This document shows positions 18,220 through 27,797 of a stretch of DNA of 64,000 nt, one piece after another. The first letter of the stretch is position 1. Each line of letters starts with the position of its first letter. Origin of the DNA: Clostridium_X cadaveris (GTDB taxonomy: Bacteria; Bacillota; Clostridia; Clostridiales; Clostridiaceae); NCBI RefSeq assembly GCF_039521325.1, contig NZ_BAAACD010000044.1. One strand, written 5' to 3'. A program made the position numbers and the translations under genes. The notes below the pieces were generated by a model that was given only the letters and a program-made list of their open reading frames with translations, had not been told where the DNA came from and made no database searches.

Positions 18220-19593
18220 CTATTCTTGAAGGAACATTTCTCCAACTTTAACCACATCTCCAGCGCCTACTGTCAAGAGAAGATCTCCCGCAGACAATTT
18301 TTGTTTTGCTATTTCAAGAGCTTCTTCATGAGAATGAACATTGATGCATTTTATACCATTTGCACGGATTTTATCTCCAAGCATATCAGAGTTTACGATA
18401 CCACTATCTTTTTCTCTAGCAGCATAGATATCCATCAGTATAAGTTCATCAGCATCATTGAAAGACTCAGAGAATTCATCTAGTAGAGATATAGTTCTTG
18501 AATAAGTGTGTGGCTGGAATACGCATACAATTTTATTGTGTGGATATTCCTTGGAAGCCTTTAGGGTGGCTTTTATTTCTGTTGGATGATGAGCATAGTC
18601 GTCTATAACGGTTATTTCATCTTTAGAACCCTTTAATTCAAACCTCTTGTGAGCTCCTTTGAAGCTTTCAAGACCTTTTACTACAGCTTTAGCATCAATT
18701 CCTAAAACTATTGATGACGCAACTGCACTTAAGGCATTTAATACATTATGACTTCCAGGCACATGAAGGTGAATAGTATATAGCTCTTTTCCTTTATAGA
18801 AAACACTAAAAGAAGAACCTCTTCCATTAAAGTGTATATCCTTAGCAATAATATCGCCTTCATTTAATCCGAAAGTTAAAGTATTGCAAGAAGCTGTTTC
18901 TAAAACTCTCTTTACCCTAAAGTCATCAGCATTTCCTATGGCATAGCCGTCTTTAGGAATTATAGAAACAAATTTCTTAAAAGTAGCTTCTATATCATCT
19001 ATGTCTTTATAGAAATCTAAGTGATCTGCATCTATATTTAATATAACTCCTATATAAGGGAAGAATCTTAAAAATGATGCTTTGTACTCACAAGCTTCAG
19101 TTATGAAATATTCACTTTCTCCTGTTCTAAAGTTGCCTCCTATTATGTCTAAATCAGCACCAACTAATATTGTTGGGTCAAGTTCAGCGCTAAGAACTAT
19201 ATGAGAAAGCATAGATGTACTTGTAGTTTTTCCATGGGTTCCTGATATAGCAACGTTATACTTATGACCCTTCATTATATAACCTAGAAACTCTGCTCTA
19301 TCCATTAATGCAATATTATTATTTCTAGCAAATAAAAGTTCAGGATTATCTGAAGGTACAGCCGCCGTATAAACAACTAAATCAGAATTTTTTACGTTAT
19401 CTGCACTGTGACCTATATAGATATTTGCACCGTGCTCCTGTAATCTCATAGTTATTTCTGACTCTTTCATATCAGAACCAGAAACTTTAAATCCATTTTT
19501 AAGAAGTATAGCAGCAAGTCCACTCATGCTTATGCCGCCAATACCAATGAAATGAACTTTTTTATTAGTATCTTTTAAAAAGTCAAAAGGCAA
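18220..19593 (-). CDS. murC: UDP-N-acetylmuramate-L-alanine ligase
   Basis: Adds L-Ala to UDP-MurNAc, the first step of the peptidoglycan stem peptide, in the cytoplasm. N-terminal HFIGIGGISMSGLA is the UDP-binding Rossmann loop, AISGTHGKTTS the ATP P-loop, and DDYAHHPTEI a conserved Mur ligase motif. I place the start at TTG 19593 (457 residues): AAGGAG lies 8 bases upstream and the protein then begins MPFDFLKD, the family's usual start. An in-frame GTG at 19602 would overlap the ribosome site. Divergent from purR. Confidence 0.94.
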   Translation of the reverse strand: MPFDFLKDTNKKVHFIGIGGISMSGLAAILLKNGFKVSGSDMKESEITMRLQEHGANIYIGHSADNVKNSDLVVYTAAVPSDNPELLFARNNNIALMDRAEFLGYIMKGHKYNVAISGTHGKTTSTSMLSHIVLSAELDPTILVGADLDIIGGNFRTGESEYFITEACEYKASFLRFFPYIGVILNIDADHLDFYKDIDDIEATFKKFVSIIPKDGYAIGNADDFRVKRVLETASCNTLTFGLNEGDIIAKDIHFNGRGSSFSVFYKGKELYTIHLHVPGSHNVLNALSAVASSIVLGIDAKAVVKGLESFKGAHKRFELKGSKDEITVIDDYAHHPTEIKATLKASKEYPHNKIVCVFQPHTYSRTISLLDEFSESFNDADELILMDIYAAREKDSGIVNSDMLGDKIRANGIKCINVHSHEEALEIAKQKLSAGDLLLTVGAGDVVKVGEMFLQE

Positions 19594-19870
19594 AGTTCTC
19601 ACTCCTTATGATAAAAATATCTTCTTCTAGATAATTATATACACATTTTCAAGAAAAAAACACAAAAATTATTTAAAACATTAGAAAATCAATATCATGT
19701 AACGGATTTTGGCAATAATAATATTAATAAATAAAAATTATGGTAATAAATCGAAGAATTTATTTATTTCCTTGATATATTTCAACATATGAAATAAAAT
19801 AAGTAGTGAATAATAATTGAAATAAATAGAAAATAATTCGTTGATTAATAAATTATAGAAGGTGGTACTC

Positions 19871-20689
19871 ATGGATAAGTTCTCAAGAAATGGAAGAGTT
19901 GTAGCTATAACAAAAATTTTGTCAGAAAACCCTAGCAAGATAGTAAGTTTAAATTCATTTTCAGGAAAGTTAAATGCAGCTAAATCTACTATAAGTGAAG
20001 ACATGGTTATAGTGAGAGATACTTTAGAAAGGTTATCTTTAGGAAAAGTTAAGACTATATCTGGGGCTGCAGGTGGAATTAAATTTATAGGTGATATAAG
20101 CAATGAGAACAAAGTGACATTTGCTAATAAGCTTTGTGAGGCATTAGAAGATAAAGATAGAATAGTTGCTGGAACTTTTATATATATGACTGATATTATG
20201 TACAATCCAGAGGTTATAAGCAAGGCTGGATTAATTCTTTCGACTTTTTTTCAAGAAAAAGATATAGATTATGTAGTTACAGTAGAAACTAAAGGTATTC
20301 CCCTAGCCTATGAAGTAGCTAGAAACTTAGGAGTTCAGCTTGTTATAGTTAGAAGAGATAATAAGGTTACAGAGGGACCCACTGTCACTATAAACTATGC
20401 TTCAGGTTCCACAGGAATGATACAAAATATGTCGTTATCTAAGAAATCATTACATAAAGGCAGTAAATGCATATATATAGATGACTTTATGAAATCAGGA
20501 GGAACTGCCCTAGGAATAAAGGAGCTTCTTAAAGAGTTTGATAGTGAACTTTTAGGAATGGCTGTGCTTATAGATAATATAGAAACTAACAATAAATTGG
20601 TTGACGATTACGTTTCTATAATAGAATTTAAAGGATTGGATAAAGATAAAAAAGCAATATTAAGACCATCCATATTATTCCAAGAATAA
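19871..20689 (+). CDS. purR: Purine operon regulator PurR
   Basis: 272 residues. An N-terminal winged-helix domain (about 1-75) is fused to a phosphoribosyltransferase-like domain. The PRPP-binding motif is YIDDFMKSGGTALG. In Bacillus PurR represses purine genes and is released by PRPP. Here it lies near prs, which makes PRPP. ATG 19871 is chosen because AAGGTGG lies just upstream; GTG 19862 is in frame but overlaps that site. The next gene is spoVG, as in Bacillus. Confidence 0.93.
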   Translation: MDKFSRNGRVVAITKILSENPSKIVSLNSFSGKLNAAKSTISEDMVIVRDTLERLSLGKVKTISGAAGGIKFIGDISNENKVTFANKLCEALEDKDRIVAGTFIYMTDIMYNPEVISKAGLILSTFFQEKDIDYVVTVETKGIPLAYEVARNLGVQLVIVRRDNKVTEGPTVTINYASGSTGMIQNMSLSKKSLHKGSKCIYIDDFMKSGGTALGIKELLKEFDSELLGMAVLIDNIETNNKLVDDYVSIIEFKGLDKDKKAILRPSILFQE

Positions 20690-20778
20690 ATGTTCAAAAA
20701 ATTTCCGCAAAAAAAGAGGGAATCTCGAAGAAATGCAGAAACTATATGGTATAAAGCATCTTGGAGGTGGATTTTATA

Positions 20779-21072
20779 ATGCAAATTACAGACGTAAGAA
20801 TTAGAAAGATAGCTGCAGAAGGGAAAATGAAGGCTATTGTTTCTGTAACTTTTGATAATGAATTTGTTGTTCATGACATTAAAGTTATAGAAGGCCAAAA
20901 TGGACTGTTTATTGCTATGCCAAGCAGAAAGACTCCAGACGGAGAATTTAAGGACATAGCACATCCAATCAACACTCAAACTAGAGAAAAGATACAGATT
21001 GCAATCTTAACTGAATATGAGAAAGTTAAGAATGAGGATGTTGAAACTGTAGATGCGGTAGTAGAAGAATAG
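20779..21072 (+). CDS. spoVG: Septation / RNA-binding regulator SpoVG
   Basis: A 97-residue protein starting MQITDVRIRKI, the invariant SpoVG start. It affects asymmetric septation and spore cortex formation, and it binds nucleic acid in several Firmicutes. ATG 20779 has GGAGGTGG 8 bases upstream; a TTG 6 codons earlier is not used. It is followed by a terminator and glmU, the order purR-spoVG-glmU-prs known from Bacillus. Confidence 0.96.
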   Translation: MQITDVRIRKIAAEGKMKAIVSVTFDNEFVVHDIKVIEGQNGLFIAMPSRKTPDGEFKDIAHPINTQTREKIQIAILTEYEKVKNEDVETVDAVVEE

Positions 21073-21075
21073 AAA

Positions 21076-21108
21076 TAAAAAGGAGTTTTTTTTGCTCCTT
21101 TTTATTTT
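21076..21108 (+). terminator. Terminator of spoVG
   Basis: Stem AAAAAGGAG / CTCCTTTTT with a T-rich tail. Confidence 0.85.
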
Positions 21109-21253
21109 TTTGAGATTGTATATATTTACATAAATCTAATCTATTAAGCAATGAGGTTGAAAACATGCTGTTTATAAAATATAATATAACAAGGAAATTG
21201 ATGAAATGATGTTTTTTATAAAGCGTCAAAATAATCCATAAAGAGGTGTAAGA

Positions 21254-22621
21254 ATGTATAAATATGCTATTATATTAGCTGCAGGAGAAGGAAAGAGAAT
21301 GAAATCTTCTACTCCAAAAGTGTTACATAAGGTTTGCGGAAAAGAAATGGTAAACCATGTCATAGATACTATGAGAAAGTCAGGTATTGATGAAGTTAAT
21401 GTTGTTATCGGAAAAGGTGCTGACAAAGTTAAAGCTGGAACAGAAAGCAGAAATGTATCATACTCATTTCAAGATAAACAATTAGGAACAGGTCATGCAA
21501 TAATGTGTGCGAAAGAATTTCTTAAAGATAAAGAAGGTGTAGTAGCTGTATTTGCAGGAGACGCTCCTCTTATCAAAGGAAGCACAGTAAAAAATCTTAT
21601 GGAGTTACACAATGCAGAAGGAAATAAGGCTACAATTCTAACTTCATTAGTAAATGATCCAACAGGATATGGAAGGATTATTAGAAATAATGGGAGTGTA
21701 GAAAAGATAGTAGAGCATAAAGACTGTAATGAGAAAGAATTAAAAGTTAACGAAATAAATTCAGCTATATATACATTTGACATAAAGAGTCTTTTAGAAT
21801 GTCTTGATGAACTAAAGAATGATAATGCTCAAGGTGAGTATTATTTGACAGATGTCATAGGAATACTAAAGAATAAAAATGAAAAAGTTGGAGCTATGGT
21901 TGTAGATTTTGAAGAAACTTTAGGAGTAAATTCAAAAGTTCAATTAGCTCAAGTAGAAAATATTTTAAAGAATAGAATAAATAAAGAACATATGGAAAAT
22001 GGTGTTACAATAATAGATCCGAATAATACTTACATAGGTGCTGATGTAACAATAGAGCAGGATGTTATAATATATCCAAATAATATATTAGAGGGAGCTA
22101 CAGTTATAAAGACTGGAGCTGTAATTTACCAAAATTGTAGAATAAAAGACAGTGTAATAGAAAAAGAAGCTACTATAGAGAGTTCGGTTATACTGGATAG
22201 TAAAGTAGGAGAAAAGACAACAGTAGGCCCATTTGCATATATTCGTCCAGAAAGCACTATTGGAAATCATGTGAAAATAGGAGATTTTGTTGAAATAAAG
22301 AAATCCTTTATAGGAGATAATACAAAAGTATCTCATTTAACATATATCGGAGATGCAGAGGTAGGAACTGGATGTAACTTTGGCTGTGGAACTGTAGTTG
22401 TTAACTATGATGGAAAGAAGAAAAATAAAACTATCATAGGCAACAATGCATTTATAGGATGTAATACAAATTTAGTTTCACCTGTTGAGATTAAGGATAA
22501 TGCCTATACAGCTGCAGGATCTACAATAACTAAAGAAGTTCCTGAAGGAAGCTTATCTATTGCAAGAGCAAAACAGGTCAATATAGAGGGATGGGTAGAT
22601 AGAAAAGGTCTAAGAAAATAA
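21254..22621 (+). CDS. glmU: Bifunctional GlcNAc-1-P uridyltransferase / GlcN-1-P acetyltransferase
   Basis: Makes UDP-GlcNAc for peptidoglycan and wall polymers. The N-terminal pyrophosphorylase domain shows AAGEGKRMKS and PKVLHKVCGK. The C-terminal left-handed beta-helix (from about residue 255) has hexapeptide repeats and the acetyltransferase segment with PFAYIRPES and HLTYIGDAEVG. 455 residues, the full bifunctional length. Ribosome site AGAGGTG. About 50 bases before prs, probably one operon. Confidence 0.97.
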   Translation: MYKYAIILAAGEGKRMKSSTPKVLHKVCGKEMVNHVIDTMRKSGIDEVNVVIGKGADKVKAGTESRNVSYSFQDKQLGTGHAIMCAKEFLKDKEGVVAVFAGDAPLIKGSTVKNLMELHNAEGNKATILTSLVNDPTGYGRIIRNNGSVEKIVEHKDCNEKELKVNEINSAIYTFDIKSLLECLDELKNDNAQGEYYLTDVIGILKNKNEKVGAMVVDFEETLGVNSKVQLAQVENILKNRINKEHMENGVTIIDPNNTYIGADVTIEQDVIIYPNNILEGATVIKTGAVIYQNCRIKDSVIEKEATIESSVILDSKVGEKTTVGPFAYIRPESTIGNHVKIGDFVEIKKSFIGDNTKVSHLTYIGDAEVGTGCNFGCGTVVVNYDGKKKNKTIIGNNAFIGCNTNLVSPVEIKDNAYTAAGSTITKEVPEGSLSIARAKQVNIEGWVDRKGLRK

Positions 22622-22669
22622 CAAAAGATTTGAAATAATAAATATAATAATATTTTAGGAGGTCAAAGG

Positions 22670-23629
22670 ATGATAACTCATGGTAAAAATATTAAGATTT
22701 TCACCGGAAATTCACATCCAGAATTAGCTAAAGATATAGCAAGCATAGTTGGTGTTAAAGTTGGAGATTCAAGGGTTGGAACTTTTAGTGATGGAGAGAT
22801 TTCAGTAGATATAAATGAAACAGTAAGAGGAGCAGATGTATTTGTAGTTCAGTCAACAAGTTCACCTGTAAATAACAATCTAATGGAACTTCTTATAATG
22901 ATTGATGCCTTTAAGAGAGCCTCAGCAGGAAGAATTACAGCTGTTATACCTTATTATGGATATGCTAGACAAGATAGGAAAGCTAAATCAAGAGATCCTA
23001 TAACAGCAAAATTAGTTGCTGATTTGCTTACTACAGCAGGAGCAGATAGGGTACTTACAATGGATTTGCATGCATCACAAATTCAAGGATATTTTAATAT
23101 ACCTGTTGATAATTTAATGGGAGCGCCAATCCTATCAAAGTACTTCATAGATAAGGGATTTGCAGAAAAAGACGATGTAGTTGTTGTTTCTCCTGACCTT
23201 GGAAGCGTAACTAGAGCAAGAAAGTTTGCAGATAAGCTACATGCTCCAATAGCTATAATAGACAAGAGAAGACCAAGAGCAAATGTATCAGAAATAATGA
23301 ATATCATAGGAGATATCAAGGATAAAACTTGCATACTTATAGATGACATGATAGATACAGCAGGAACCATCTCTAATGCAGCTAATGCATTAAGAGACCT
23401 AGGAGCGAAGGAAGTTTATGCATGTTGCACTCATGGTGTTTTATCAGGACCTGCTATAGAAAGAATAAATGATTCCGCTATAAAGGAATTAGTTATGCTT
23501 AATACAGTTAAAAATGATCAAGCAGAAGGAATAAATAAATTTAAATCTATATCTGTAGCCCCTATATTTGGGGAAGCTATAAAGAGAATATATGATGATG
23601 TATCTATAAGCAAACTGTTTGAGGGCTAA
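22670..23629 (+). CDS. prs: Ribose-phosphate pyrophosphokinase
   Basis: Makes PRPP from ribose-5-phosphate and ATP, feeding purine, pyrimidine, histidine and NAD synthesis. 319 residues, as usual. Visible motifs include FSDGEISV, PYYGYARQDRK, the catalytic MDLHASQIQGYF, and the PRPP-binding loop LIDDMIDTAGTI. Ribosome site AGGAGGTC. A terminator follows. PRPP is also the effector of the neighbouring PurR. Confidence 0.97.
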   Translation: MITHGKNIKIFTGNSHPELAKDIASIVGVKVGDSRVGTFSDGEISVDINETVRGADVFVVQSTSSPVNNNLMELLIMIDAFKRASAGRITAVIPYYGYARQDRKAKSRDPITAKLVADLLTTAGADRVLTMDLHASQIQGYFNIPVDNLMGAPILSKYFIDKGFAEKDDVVVVSPDLGSVTRARKFADKLHAPIAIIDKRRPRANVSEIMNIIGDIKDKTCILIDDMIDTAGTISNAANALRDLGAKEVYACCTHGVLSGPAIERINDSAIKELVMLNTVKNDQAEGINKFKSISVAPIFGEAIKRIYDDVSISKLFEG

Positions 23630-23638
23630 TATATATTA

Positions 23639-23679
23639 ATGAGCTATGTCATAATTTTTTATAGGCATAGCTCATTTTC
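23639..23679 (+). terminator. Terminator of glmU-prs
   Basis: A perfect 10-bp stem (23639-23648 with 23666-23675) followed by TTT. Confidence 0.8.
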
Positions 23680-23793
23680 TTATAAAAAATGAGTAAATGA
23701 CGTAAAATATTTGTAACATTTAAAAAATATATGTTATATACACCGGATTTTGTGATAAATTAAATATAAAAGCACTATAAGGAGTGAATTAAA

Positions 23794-24480
23794 ATGGATG
23801 GTACTATAGGTAAAATATTAGTTGTTGATGACGATGAAAATATATGTGAAGTTATAAAAATGTATCTTGAAAGTTCTGGTTATGACACTATGCTTTGTCA
23901 TGATGGAAAAAAAGCTCAAGAAGTATATTTAGAATACAAACCAGACTTGGTATTATTAGACATAATGCTTCCTCATGTAGATGGTATTGACGTACTTAAA
24001 TGGATAAGAAGAGATGGTGAAACTCCAGTTATAATGATAACTGCAAAAGGAGACACTTTTGACAAGGTTCTTGGGCTTGAACTAGGTGCTGATGACTACA
24101 TGGTTAAGCCATTTGAACCAAAAGAAATGCTTGCAAGAGTTAAAGCTGTAATGAGAAGATACAACGTAGAAGGAAGTGGAAAGGAAACTTTGAACTTCCA
24201 AGAGCTTACTATAGATGTAAACTCATACACAGTTACTTATAAAGGTGAAGAGATAAAAATGCCTCCAAAGGAATTTGAACTTCTTCATTATTTGGCAAGT
24301 AACAAAAATAGAGTATTTACAAGAGAACAGCTTTTATGTGAAGTATGGGGATATGATTATCCAGGGGACTCAAGAACAGTAGACGTTCATATAAAGAGAC
24401 TTAGAGAAAAGCTTAATGGCGGAATGAATTGGCAATTAGAAACTGTATGGGGTGTAGGGTATAAATTTGAGGTGAAATAG
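23794..24480 (+). CDS. OmpR/PhoB-family response regulator
   Basis: 228 residues. The receiver domain (about 5-120) has the acidic pocket VVDDDEN, phospho-acceptor Asp in LVLLDIMLP and Lys in VKPFEP. The C-terminal winged helix (about 130-226) has the family signature SRTVDVHIKRLREKL. The histidine kinase gene starts on the next base after its stop, so the two are co-translated. Ribosome site AAGGAGTG. Confidence 0.95.
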   Translation: MDGTIGKILVVDDDENICEVIKMYLESSGYDTMLCHDGKKAQEVYLEYKPDLVLLDIMLPHVDGIDVLKWIRRDGETPVIMITAKGDTFDKVLGLELGADDYMVKPFEPKEMLARVKAVMRRYNVEGSGKETLNFQELTIDVNSYTVTYKGEEIKMPPKEFELLHYLASNKNRVFTREQLLCEVWGYDYPGDSRTVDVHIKRLREKLNGGMNWQLETVWGVGYKFEVK

Positions 24481-25911
24481 ATGTTAGTGAAAAACAGCTT
24501 AGTTTCTAAGATGATAGTCACCTTTACTACTATAATAGCTGTAAGTTTTATAATAATGGCTAGCTTTCTATCAATATGGTTTGAAGGATATTATTTTGAA
24601 GAGAGAAAATCTCTTCTAGATAAGCAGGGGAAGACAATTGCGACTTCCGCTATGATATACATAGATGAACAACAGGAATCGGCTCTTAATAGGTTAAAGT
24701 CAGACTTGAGCTTTGCACAATCAACCTTAGGAGCAGACATAGTTCTAACAGATGCTATGGGGTATGTATATCAAGTTTCTTCAGATGAGTATAAAAATCT
24801 CATGTTTACCAATCTTAATATAAAAGAAATGGATGAACTTAGAGAGGGACGTTCTGTAGAAAAAAAAGGCAAGTTTGATGAACCTTTTAATTCGCCATGT
24901 TATATATATATAAAGCCTATTTTTGTATCAGATACTTTTAGAGGAGTAATATTCATGCATACTCCTTTAGATCAGATAAAAACACCTCTTACTAAGGTGT
25001 ACGCAATCATATGGATGTGTGCGATTTTAGCTATTGTTTTTTCAAGTATAGTTATATATTACTTTGCTCAAAGGATACTAATAACACCTTTATCAAAGAT
25101 AAATATAGCAGCTAGAAGAATAGCAAAGGGAGAAGTAGAAAGAAGAGCGTATATAAACTCTAATGATGAGATAGGAGAACTTGCCACATCATTTAATATA
25201 ATGGCAGATTCTTTAGAGCAGGTTGAAAAAAATCGACGAGAATTTATGTCAAACGTATCGCACGAATTAAGATCACCGATAACTTCTATAAAAGGATTTA
25301 TAGGTGGGGTTCTTGATGGAGTAATTCCTAAGGGAAAAGAAAACTACTATTTAAATATAGCCTATGATGAAATTCAAAGACTTGCAAGACTTGTAAATGA
25401 TCTTTTAGATTTGGCATCTATGGAATCAGGAAAGTTTTCTCTTAGGATAGTAGAACTTGACATAATTGAAATAGTTAAAGTTTGTGTAATAAAATTTGAA
25501 CAAAGAATAAATGAAAAAAAGCTAAAAGTGGATGTAATTTTTCCAGAAGACCACATTTATGTAGCTGGAGATAGAGATAGAATGACTCAAGTAGTAACCA
25601 ATCTTTTAGATAACTCTCTTAAATATGCTAAGGAAAATGGGGTTATTAAGGTAACAATAAAAGATAAAGGCGATAAGATTCATGTATCTGTCTATAACGA
25701 TGGACCTCCAATAAGGGATGAAGATATAACCCATATATGGGATCGATTCTATAAGGGGGATAAGTCTAGAACTTCTAAAATTAGCACAGGTTTAGGCCTT
25801 CCTATAGTTAGAAATATACTTACTCAGCTTGGAGAGGATATATGGGTTGAGAATAAGAAGAAAGATAAGGAAGAAGGTGTAGTGTTTACATTCACCTTAA
25901 CAAAGATATAG
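24481..25911 (+). CDS. Membrane sensor histidine kinase
   Basis: 476 residues. Helices at about 10-30 and 175-195 flank an extracytoplasmic sensor region of about 145 residues. Then come HAMP, a HisKA domain with phospho-acceptor HELRSPITSIKG, and a HATPase domain (VVTNLLDNSLKYA, STGLGLPIVRNI). It pairs with the preceding regulator. The downstream HtrA-like gene recalls the Bacillus walRK cluster, which also ends in an htrA-family gene, but there is no PAS domain or yycHI here, so I do not call it WalK. Confidence 0.94.
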   Translation: MLVKNSLVSKMIVTFTTIIAVSFIIMASFLSIWFEGYYFEERKSLLDKQGKTIATSAMIYIDEQQESALNRLKSDLSFAQSTLGADIVLTDAMGYVYQVSSDEYKNLMFTNLNIKEMDELREGRSVEKKGKFDEPFNSPCYIYIKPIFVSDTFRGVIFMHTPLDQIKTPLTKVYAIIWMCAILAIVFSSIVIYYFAQRILITPLSKINIAARRIAKGEVERRAYINSNDEIGELATSFNIMADSLEQVEKNRREFMSNVSHELRSPITSIKGFIGGVLDGVIPKGKENYYLNIAYDEIQRLARLVNDLLDLASMESGKFSLRIVELDIIEIVKVCVIKFEQRINEKKLKVDVIFPEDHIYVAGDRDRMTQVVTNLLDNSLKYAKENGVIKVTIKDKGDKIHVSVYNDGPPIRDEDITHIWDRFYKGDKSRTSKISTGLGLPIVRNILTQLGEDIWVENKKKDKEEGVVFTFTLTKI

Positions 25912-26001
25912 ATAACAAATTTATATATAAATAATACATTGTTCATACTGAGTTTAAAGTAATAATGTATAATCTCTTTGAAATTATAGGAGGTGTGCTT
26001 T

Positions 26002-27144
26002 ATGGATCAAGACGGCAATGAGATAGGGAAGATAACATTTAAAAAGCATGGGAAAAGAAGACAAATTCATAGAGCTATAAAATTAATTATAATAGTGGGA
26101 GTAGCATTTATATCAGGTGCTTGCGGAGCCTCTTATGTGATAGACATCAAACTCAGTGCCAATGGTATAACAAATAAATTGTTTTCTGATTTATCATCAG
26201 ATACAGAAGATGACAAGACATTAAATAAACCTACAGATCAAAAATCTATCATCGATGAGATATCCCCCTATGTAGTTGGAATAAGTACATCAAGAGAAAA
26301 TTTCACCGATATTGGAACAGGAAAAATAACTTCTGGAGTTATAATGGATAGTGAAGGCTATATAATAACTAATTATAGTAGCGTAGAAAAGGCAGTTGAT
26401 ATATACGTTAAGATAGCATCTCAAGGTATGAAGCCTATAAAATCAAAATTATTATATTACAATAAAGTTATGGATGTCGCTGTTTTAAAGGTAGATGTAA
26501 TGGGACTTCCTGTCATTAAATTGGGAGATATAAGCAAGGTTAATATAGGCGATAAGGTTATAGCAGTAGGAAATCCTCTTGGTGAGGAAAATTCCCCTTT
26601 TGCTACTCAGGGTATAGTAAGCAGCTATTCTAAAATTACTATGAAAGATGAAACTGGAAATAATATCGAATACAAAGGGTTTAAAACTGATGCTAAAATA
26701 AATCAATATAACAGAGGCGGACTATTGTGCAATGAGAATGGCGAAGCTATAGGTATAATAGCCTCAAATGCTATTCAGGGCAGCTTTTCTGACAATATAG
26801 GGATTGCTATTGATATAAGAGAAATTTCAGAAGTCATAACCAAAAGTAAATCAGTAGAGAGTGGAGAAAAACCAGTTTTAGGATTGAAGGGCGGAGAGAT
26901 AAAATCTAACAACAAGTCCATGGAAGGTGTTTATGTTCAAGAAGTTGCAAAAGATCAACCTTTGTATAATGCAGGAGTAAAGCCTACAGATGTGATATTA
27001 GAATTTGCTGGCAAAAAAGTTAGACAATTTTCTGATTTAACCTCCATACTAAAGGGCTATAATATAGGAGATGAGGTAGGAGTAAAAGTGTGGAGAAATG
27101 GTGAGTGCATGAATCTAAAAGTGAGATTAACTGAAAAAAAATAA
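26002..27144 (+). CDS. HtrA-like PDZ protein with lost catalytic residues (pseudoprotease)
   Basis: 380 residues: a cytoplasmic start, one membrane anchor (about 27-48), a trypsin-like fold and a C-terminal PDZ domain (about 300-378). Aligned by eye with the DegP/HtrA motifs, TNNHV is TNYSS (Ser126 for His), the Asp of DVAVLK is kept (Asp158), and GNSGG is YNRGG (Arg238 for Ser). It should therefore be inactive as a serine protease while keeping the fold. ATG 26002 is preferred, with AGGAGGT 7 bases upstream; GTG 25993 overlaps that site. It follows a two-component system, suggesting an envelope-sensing role. Confidence 0.85.
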   Translation: MDQDGNEIGKITFKKHGKRRQIHRAIKLIIIVGVAFISGACGASYVIDIKLSANGITNKLFSDLSSDTEDDKTLNKPTDQKSIIDEISPYVVGISTSRENFTDIGTGKITSGVIMDSEGYIITNYSSVEKAVDIYVKIASQGMKPIKSKLLYYNKVMDVAVLKVDVMGLPVIKLGDISKVNIGDKVIAVGNPLGEENSPFATQGIVSSYSKITMKDETGNNIEYKGFKTDAKINQYNRGGLLCNENGEAIGIIASNAIQGSFSDNIGIAIDIREISEVITKSKSVESGEKPVLGLKGGEIKSNNKSMEGVYVQEVAKDQPLYNAGVKPTDVILEFAGKKVRQFSDLTSILKGYNIGDEVGVKVWRNGECMNLKVRLTEKK

Positions 27145-27149
27145 AAAAA

Positions 27150-27300
27150 TGATATGCTCCCCTTATGATAGACACATAAAATAATAAAATGTCTATCATA
27201 AGGAGGAGTATTTTTTATATCAAAAAGAATTTCTAATGAAGTAAAATTGATAACTGCTAAAAATATAAAGTATCTTACCAACAAGTCTATTCTTGGATAA
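27150..27300 (+). pseudogene. Remnant of an IS3-family orfA (plus strand), 5' part
   Basis: A 13-bp inverted repeat (27161-27173 with 27191-27203) and an AAGGAGGAG ribosome site lead into a frame reading SKRISNEVKLITAKN, which resembles the start of IS150/IS3-type OrfA proteins. The expected ATG is ATA (27217-27219) and the frame stops at 27300. It is clearly broken. The inverted repeat may be the element end or a terminator of the preceding gene. Confidence 0.6.
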
Positions 27301-27329
27301 AAAAGTATTAAATAAAAGGCATAGAGACT

Positions 27330-27482
27330 TTATAGGACGGCCGTGGTAAACGTAAAAAAGAAAGTGAGATGTCTGAGTTAGAAAAGTTAAAATCTAAAAT
27401 GTATTACTTAAAAGATTCAATTCATATAATGAACTAGAATCTGCAATCACTGATTATATAGATTATTTTAAAAGGATTTAAT
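27330..27482 (+). pseudogene. Remnant of IS3-family orfA/orfB fragments (plus strand)
   Basis: Frameshifted pieces read KKESEMSELEKLKSK, like the basic/leucine-zipper end of OrfA, and ESAITDYIDYFKRI, like the C-terminal YINYYN region of OrfB. The DDE core between them is missing, so this is a deleted element that continues from the 27.15-kb fragment. Confidence 0.55.
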
Positions 27483-27503
27483 TTATTAACATAAGCAATT
27501 AGT

Positions 27504-27720
27504 TTATGCAGCTAAGAGAATGAGTCTGTATTTTACAGGACTTATCCATCCTAGTTTCTCTTTAATTCGTTTTTCGTTATAATACTTTATGTATTTATTG
27601 CCTCTTTCCGTTCTTCATGGCTATATAACTCTACCACATGAAGTTTAAAATCGAAAGTATATGTTTCATGTTTTCTGAAACGCATTAAGCCTTCATCAGC
27701 AAAGGATTTAAAAGCATTTA
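27504..27720 (-). pseudogene. Remnant of a second IS3-family transposase (minus strand)
   Basis: On the minus strand one frame reads KSFADEGLMRFRKHETYTF, typical of an OrfA start. After about 100 bases a shifted frame gives NEKRIKEKLGWISPVKYR, the classic OrfB C terminus, stopping at 27504-27506. Everything between has been deleted. It lies back to back with the plus-strand remnants, so two IS insertions probably decayed here. Confidence 0.7.
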
Positions 27721-27797
27721 CTTTTTTATATTATATAATTATTATATAAATGATATAATATAAAGATAAACTTAATAGTTACGCAGGAGGATAATAA

